The translations under genes and the position numbers were made by a program. The notes beneath the pieces were generated by a model. The model searched no databases, was not told the origin of the DNA, and was given only the letters and a program-made list of their open reading frames with translations. Of a stretch of DNA of 8,920 nt, positions 5,054 to 8,920 are shown piece after piece. Source of the stretch: JADFRG01 sp048054495 (GTDB lineage: Bacteria > Chloroflexota > Anaerolineae > Anaerolineales > E44-bin32); assembly GCA_048054495.1 (NCBI GenBank), contig JBGMQN010000022.1:1-8920 (forward strand), in the 5' to 3' direction. Positions within the stretch are counted from its first letter, which is position 1. Each line of letters starts with the position of its first letter.

Positions 5054-8000
5054 AAATGCTCCTTACGAACCTGGCTCAGCGCAAGCAGTACTTCTACCAC
5101 GGTTCCCTTGCCGCTTCCAGTAGCCAACTTCAATTCTCCGCCCACGCTCTCGGCGCGTTCGCGCATGGTAGTGAGGCCCAGACCTCCATTTTCGTTGGCC
5201 GGGTCGAATCCGCAACCATCATCTTCTATAGCCAAGCGTGCCGAGCCATTCACGACCGCAAGCCGGACCCAGATATTCGAGGCATCGGCATGCCGTAGCG
5301 CATTGTTCAGCGCCTCTTGCGTGATATGGAATAACTCCTCCTCTACTTGTCTCGGTAGCCCTTCAACATCGCCTTCGGTGACAAGCTGGGTCTCCAGACC
5401 CACGCGGTGCTCCACCGCTTCGAGCCGTTCCTGCAATGCGCCGATCAGGCCCGTCTCCTCCAATACCGGCGGTCGCATCTGGTGGATCAGCAGTCGCATC
5501 TCGCTGAGGGCCTGCACGCCCAGCCGTTCGAGCTGCCGGAAGGAATCGGCTGGGTTTTTCAACTCGCCCTTCTCCGACATTGCGGCCCAGCCGTTTGTCA
5601 TCAGCGTCAGACTGTACAGGGATTGAGTCACCGAATCGTGCAAGTGTCGCGCCAGACGCTGCCGTTCCTCGTCCGCCGCGGCGCGTTGCGCCACCCTATA
5701 GAGCTGCGCATTTTCGATCGCAGTGGCGGCGTGCGCGGCCAGCATTTCCAGGATCTTTACATCTTCCTCAGAGTACCCGTCGCAGGCATCACACTGCGCA
5801 AGCATGACGCCCATCGGTTTTTCGGCGCCGGGGAGCAGCACGGCGAGAGCAGATCGTGTGTTCTCTCGAAGGAATCCGGAAATGGGGCTGACCTTCTCCG
5901 AAAATAGCTGAACATCTTCGATCCGCAGCGATTGGCCCAAGTGCAGCATGTAATCGGCGAACGATCTGCTGAGGGTGTATTGATTTTCGCTGTTCGGGCC
6001 CTGCTGGTTAGCAACATAGACATCTTCCGCAAGGCCATTCTGTTGGTCCAATATGGTGATCGAGAATATCTGAGCCGGCATCAGCCATGACACTGCCCTA
6101 TGGATCGCTTCATAGATCTGCTCGGGATCGGTGCTAACAACTCCCAGGACGCGGCTCGCATCATTGAGGGTCGCCAGTCGTTCGCTAGCTTCACTCAGCT
6201 TGGCCGTTCGCACCATCACTTGTTCTTCGAGCTGCTCCTGATGTTGTTGGAGCTGTCGCTCAATGCGCCGGCGCTCAATCAGCTCTTCCTTCACCTTCGC
6301 ATACAACCTGGCATTCTCCACGGCGACCCCACACTGGTCTGCCAGGGTCTGCAGTAGTTTCTCATCGTCTCGGCTAAATCGATTCAGGTCCCGGCTTTCG
6401 GCGTTCACGACGCCTAGGATTCGATCCCCCACTCGTATTGGCACGCAGAGTTCCGAGCGGCCCTCCCACTCCTGTGTCTGCTTGTGATAGAGCGGCTCCT
6501 TGGAAACATCGGGCACATTCATGGGTTCCCCCGTTCGATAAACATGTGCACTGATGCTCTTGGGCTTCTCCCCATCCAAAGGCAATCGCAGTACGCCCTC
6601 AAATTCATCGATGCCCAGGATGCTGGCCCCATAAATCAGCTGGCCGGTGGGATGGTCCGCAAGGCCTAGTCCCACCAGCTCGAAGTCAAGGAGATGGTGG
6701 ACCTCCTCAACGACCCGCCGACCAATGGCCTCTTCATCGGGGATGAGCGCTAGGTCCCTACCGAGCTTGTAGATCGCGTCAAGCGTGCCTTGGAGACGCA
6801 CGCGGTCGCCGATGTCTTGGAAAGCAGTGACCGCGAATTGCACCCTTCCTTTGTCGTCATAGATTGGGCTGGCAAGTACTTCCAGGGGAACCATTTGGCC
6901 GTCGACCGCAACTTCGATATCATCGGCTCGAACCTGCTCGCCCATAAGTGCAAGCTGGACCGGAGATCGCTCGTTCGGGTAGGGTTCGCCAGTTCCTGCT
7001 AGATAAATCGGAAATTCCTTGACGGCGTCTTCGAGCATCCGCTCGTTCATCGGATCAAGGTCTCGCGCAGCTTCCGCAGAGATTCCGAACATCCTGAGAG
7101 CACGCTTATTCACGTAGAGCAACTTCGTATCTGGGTCATGGACAACCACACCCATCGGGAGAGCGTTCAGGAAGTCCATGAGCCGAGTCTCGCTGGATCC
7201 AAGATCCTCCTGGGCCCGCTTCCGCTCCTCTACTTCCGTTGACAGCCGACGGTTGGTTTCCGTCAGCTCCTTTGTGCGTTCTGCAACAATTGCTTCGAGC
7301 TCTTGACGGTGCCTCGTTAGTTCTCTCTCGACTCGGGTTCGTTCCGAGACATCCCAAAGTACCAGCATTCGGCCGCCCGGAAGCCCACGCCGCTCATCGA
7401 CAGATTCCAGCCTTGCTTCAAGAACCCTGACTTTCGCCCCACGCTTCACCTTCATTTCGAAGCGTGCGGGGTCTGCGCCAGCCGTCGCCTCAAGCAATTC
7501 AGGCCAAGGAGCCAGAGCAGACTCGGCCGGCTTGCCAACCAGGTTCGCAGCCCTCCTCCCCAGCAATTCTCTGGCGGCCGGGTTCAAGTCGACGATACGA
7601 TTATGGAGATCAAGTACGACGACTCCCTCACGCATGCTTTCTACAAGGCTGTCCCGTGCTACCGGGACGAGATCAAATAGCCGGTAGCGATAGAGGCCCC
7701 AGGCGACGACAAGATTGCCTAGAGCGAACGTGATCGGTGTGGGATCTCGCTGAAAGGTCAGGCGCATCCCGGCTGCGGCGAGCGCGCCCACCACCACCGG
7801 TATCATCGTGCCCACGATGACCGTTCCGACCTGGCCGCGATATAAGGGGGATGGATCAATGAACTTCTTGCCAAGGAGGTACAGCGCGGCGATGATGAAG
7901 CCATACGAGTAGAGAGCGATGATATAGATCGAGGGGGTATAGCCGAAGAACAGAGCGGTGAAAGGTTCGCCCGGCTCGAGATGAGGATCCACTCTCACGA

Positions 8001-8364
8001 GACCGTGGAGCGGATCAGTAAACACAAGTAATAGAAAGACGACGTAGGGAGTGGCCAGGGCGACCAAGGCGATCTTGCGCTTCGGTAGCGTACGTCCGGT
8101 AAATCGCAGAGCGAACACCAGAAAGGCCACCGGCCACACCAGTAGGGCGATGGTCTGGATGTTCTCCCAGAAAATCTTTGCCTGCAGGCTCGCGCTCGCC
8201 AGCTCGGCGATGTAGCCAAGGGTTGCGACGGACTGAGCGGTCGCCAGTACTGCGAATTGACGGGAGCCCTCCATGGAGCGTCCCCACGCGTAAATGGCGA
8301 TCGCGATGGAAGTGCTCGCGGACAGAACGTAAGGGATCAGAAATATAACGTCTGGTGATTCCAT
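5050..8364 (-). CDS. 7TM-PAS-PAS-GAF-GAF sensor histidine kinase (HisKA_3)
   Basis: Membrane sensor kinase of 1104 residues that should phosphorylate the NarL-type regulator encoded downstream. Order of domains: seven membrane helices of the HisKA_7TM type (about 5-232, starting IFLIPYVLSASTS), PAS (about 235-343), coiled coil, PAS (about 391-522), GAF (about 528-690), coiled coil, GAF (about 735-892), HisKA_3 and HATPase_c. The phosphoacceptor is H909 in RLARHLHDSVTQ. The N box includes N1020-N1021 (EALNNALRH), followed by DDGCGFD (1048-1054) and GGLGL (1060-1064). No receiver is fused. In-frame coding continues upstream to a TTG at 8454, adding 30 residues, but the ATG at 8364 sits just before the first helix as in relatives, so I prefer it. 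Neither start has a good Shine-Dalgarno. The stacked PAS and GAF domains suggest several inputs, possibly small molecules or redox state, but no ligand residues are recognisable. Confidence 0.93.
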   Translation of the reverse strand: MESPDVIFLIPYVLSASTSIAIAIYAWGRSMEGSRQFAVLATAQSVATLGYIAELASASLQAKIFWENIQTIALLVWPVAFLVFALRFTGRTLPKRKIALVALATPYVVFLLLVFTDPLHGLVRVDPHLEPGEPFTALFFGYTPSIYIIALYSYGFIIAALYLLGKKFIDPSPLYRGQVGTVIVGTMIPVVVGALAAAGMRLTFQRDPTPITFALGNLVVAWGLYRYRLFDLVPVARDSLVESMREGVVVLDLHNRIVDLNPAARELLGRRAANLVGKPAESALAPWPELLEATAGADPARFEMKVKRGAKVRVLEARLESVDERRGLPGGRMLVLWDVSERTRVERELTRHRQELEAIVAERTKELTETNRRLSTEVEERKRAQEDLGSSETRLMDFLNALPMGVVVHDPDTKLLYVNKRALRMFGISAEAARDLDPMNERMLEDAVKEFPIYLAGTGEPYPNERSPVQLALMGEQVRADDIEVAVDGQMVPLEVLASPIYDDKGRVQFAVTAFQDIGDRVRLQGTLDAIYKLGRDLALIPDEEAIGRRVVEEVHHLLDFELVGLGLADHPTGQLIYGASILGIDEFEGVLRLPLDGEKPKSISAHVYRTGEPMNVPDVSKEPLYHKQTQEWEGRSELCVPIRVGDRILGVVNAESRDLNRFSRDDEKLLQTLADQCGVAVENARLYAKVKEELIERRRIERQLQQHQEQLEEQVMVRTAKLSEASERLATLNDASRVLGVVSTDPEQIYEAIHRAVSWLMPAQIFSITILDQQNGLAEDVYVANQQGPNSENQYTLSRSFADYMLHLGQSLRIEDVQLFSEKVSPISGFLRENTRSALAVLLPGAEKPMGVMLAQCDACDGYSEEDVKILEMLAAHAATAIENAQLYRVAQRAAADEERQRLARHLHDSVTQSLYSLTLMTNGWAAMSEKGELKNPADSFRQLERLGVQALSEMRLLIHQMRPPVLEETGLIGALQERLEAVEHRVGLETQLVTEGDVEGLPRQVEEELFHITQEALNNALRHADASNIWVRLAVVNGSARLAIEDDGCGFDPANENGGLGLTTMRERAESVGGELKLATGSGKGTVVEVLLALSQVRKEHL

Positions 8365-8543
8365 GAACTGCTGATTTGCCGGTTTCTCCGGGGAAGTCTC
8401 AAGCCGAGGCCGTGGATGTCCCCTCGTTCTGTATCGCTGGTAGCAACGAGCCAAATCATACCTGAAACGGTAAGCTGGGCGAGCCGATGGGTCTGCGCAA
8501 TCTTACGTAGGGGATCTGGGGTTTGCGCATCCTCGCGCCAAGG

Positions 8544-8583
8544 ACCCAGGTTTGCTTGCCTTGCTCGGATGCTCAACCTGGGT
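8544..8583. repeat. Inverted repeat, 9-bp arms
   Basis: ACCCAGGTT (8544-8552) and AACCTGGGT (8575-8583) are exact complements with a 22-nt loop. On the plus strand the second arm is followed by GTTTTCGG, a short T run, so a plus-strand terminator is conceivable. It lies about 180 bases before the kinase start on the opposite strand. Confidence 0.5.
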
Positions 8584-8611
8584 GTTTTCGGTACGTTTGG
8601 CTATAACGACA

Positions 8612-8645
8612 TCGCCGCGCATAGATAGATATCCGTGCGCGGCGA
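8612..8645. repeat. Inverted repeat, 9-bp GC-rich arms
   Basis: TCGCCGCGC (8612-8620) and GCGCGGCGA (8637-8645) pair perfectly around a 16-nt loop containing GATAGATAT. No T run follows on either strand, so this is more likely an RNA hairpin in the kinase leader, or a protein-binding palindrome, than a terminator. Confidence 0.5.
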
Positions 8646-8846
8646 GTCCGAGTGGTGGAGGTTGCCAGGTGTCAGGCCCTGGAACTTACTTGGGGTACCT
8701 TCGAATCGCTACCGATGTTGAGTGAGCCTGACCCGGTCGCGATACAACCCTAATCCTACGAGTCTGCACAGAACAATCGTGCGGTCAAAGGCGGAAGAAC
8801 GTATCTTGACCATCCATATTTGGAAGGGAATGCGCGACGACTCATT

Positions 8847-8915
8847 GCCGAGCATAGGCATTCTTACGTAGAAGGCGCGGCTCGATGCTTGCTCTCGAAG
8901 TAGTCGATGCTCGGC
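8847..8915. repeat. Inverted repeat, 9-bp arms with long loop
   Basis: GCCGAGCAT (8847-8855) and ATGCTCGGC (8907-8915) are exact complements separated by 51 bases. The octamer TCGATGCT also occurs twice in the same direction (8882-8889 and 8904-8911). It lies at the window edge, so a larger structure may be cut off. Confidence 0.4.
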
Positions 8916-8920
8916 GATTT

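Larger units (their letters stand above)
8365..8920. other. Gene-free region upstream of the kinase
   Basis: I find no convincing gene in these 556 bases. The frame at 8416-8628 (plus strand) partly opposes the kinase N-terminal region, has no ribosome binding site and no recognisable protein. The minus-strand leader of the kinase operon should be here, but I see no strong promoter. A TATGAT at 8455-8460 (minus strand) lacks a -35. Three perfect inverted repeats are listed separately. Confidence 0.6.

Noticed and set aside
5015..5626. 203-residue plus-strand frame opposite the kinase
   Set aside because: It lies antisense to the conserved HisKA_3/HATPase region, is Ser/Arg/Pro-rich and matches no family; a shadow of the real gene.
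8337..8576. 79-residue minus-strand frame upstream of the kinase starting at 8576
   Set aside because: It overlaps the kinase N-terminal coding region in another frame, has no ribosome binding site and no recognisable features.

Overview
The window is a stretch of bacterial chromosome, probably from a draft or metagenome scaffold because it contains a run of exactly 100 Ns. I see no phage, plasmid, CRISPR or insertion-sequence genes. The organism is most likely a member of the Chloroflexota or a similar environmental bacterium. This is inference from moderately GC-rich DNA, a 7TM-PAS-GAF sensor kinase paired with a NarL-type regulator, and a short palindromic repeat whose spurious translation begins SLRAKRSN. 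No marker gene fixes the phylum.

Layout: 1-328 holds no gene, only a hairpin that may end the neighbouring operon. From 2021 down to 329 (minus strand) lies a two-gene ABC-2 exporter operon: an ATPase followed by its permease, overlapping by 11 bp. Just upstream is a good sigma70-like promoter whose -35 box lies inside a perfect inverted repeat resembling metal-dependent DtxR/IdeR/MntR-type operators. A divergent intergenic region (2022-2417) also carries the palindromic repeat. On the plus strand, 2418-3572 encodes a lipoprotein HtrA/Deg-type serine protease with an intact His-Asp-Ser triad and one PDZ domain. The 100-N gap follows six bases after its stop codon.

Beyond the gap everything reads on the minus strand. 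A CAU-anticodon tRNA has its CCA end touching the gap. A small stand-alone receiver-like protein follows at 3841-4275; it has lost the acidic pair. Then come a NarL/LuxR response regulator (4406-5053) and a large hybrid-input histidine kinase (5050-8364), joined by an ATGA overlap. The kinase combines a 7TM sensor, two PAS and two GAF domains with a HisKA_3/HATPase core; it should phosphorylate the regulator at D57. The receiver-like protein could be an accessory of this pathway, but a terminator-like hairpin sits immediately before its start. The last 550 bases hold no convincing gene but contain three perfect 9-bp inverted repeats upstream of the kinase.

How the genes may work together: the kinase and regulator form one envelope or intracellular signalling pair. 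HtrA would handle damaged extracytoplasmic proteins, and the ABC pair exports an unknown substrate. The gap means linkage between the left part (1-3578) and the right part (3679-8920) depends on the scaffolding.
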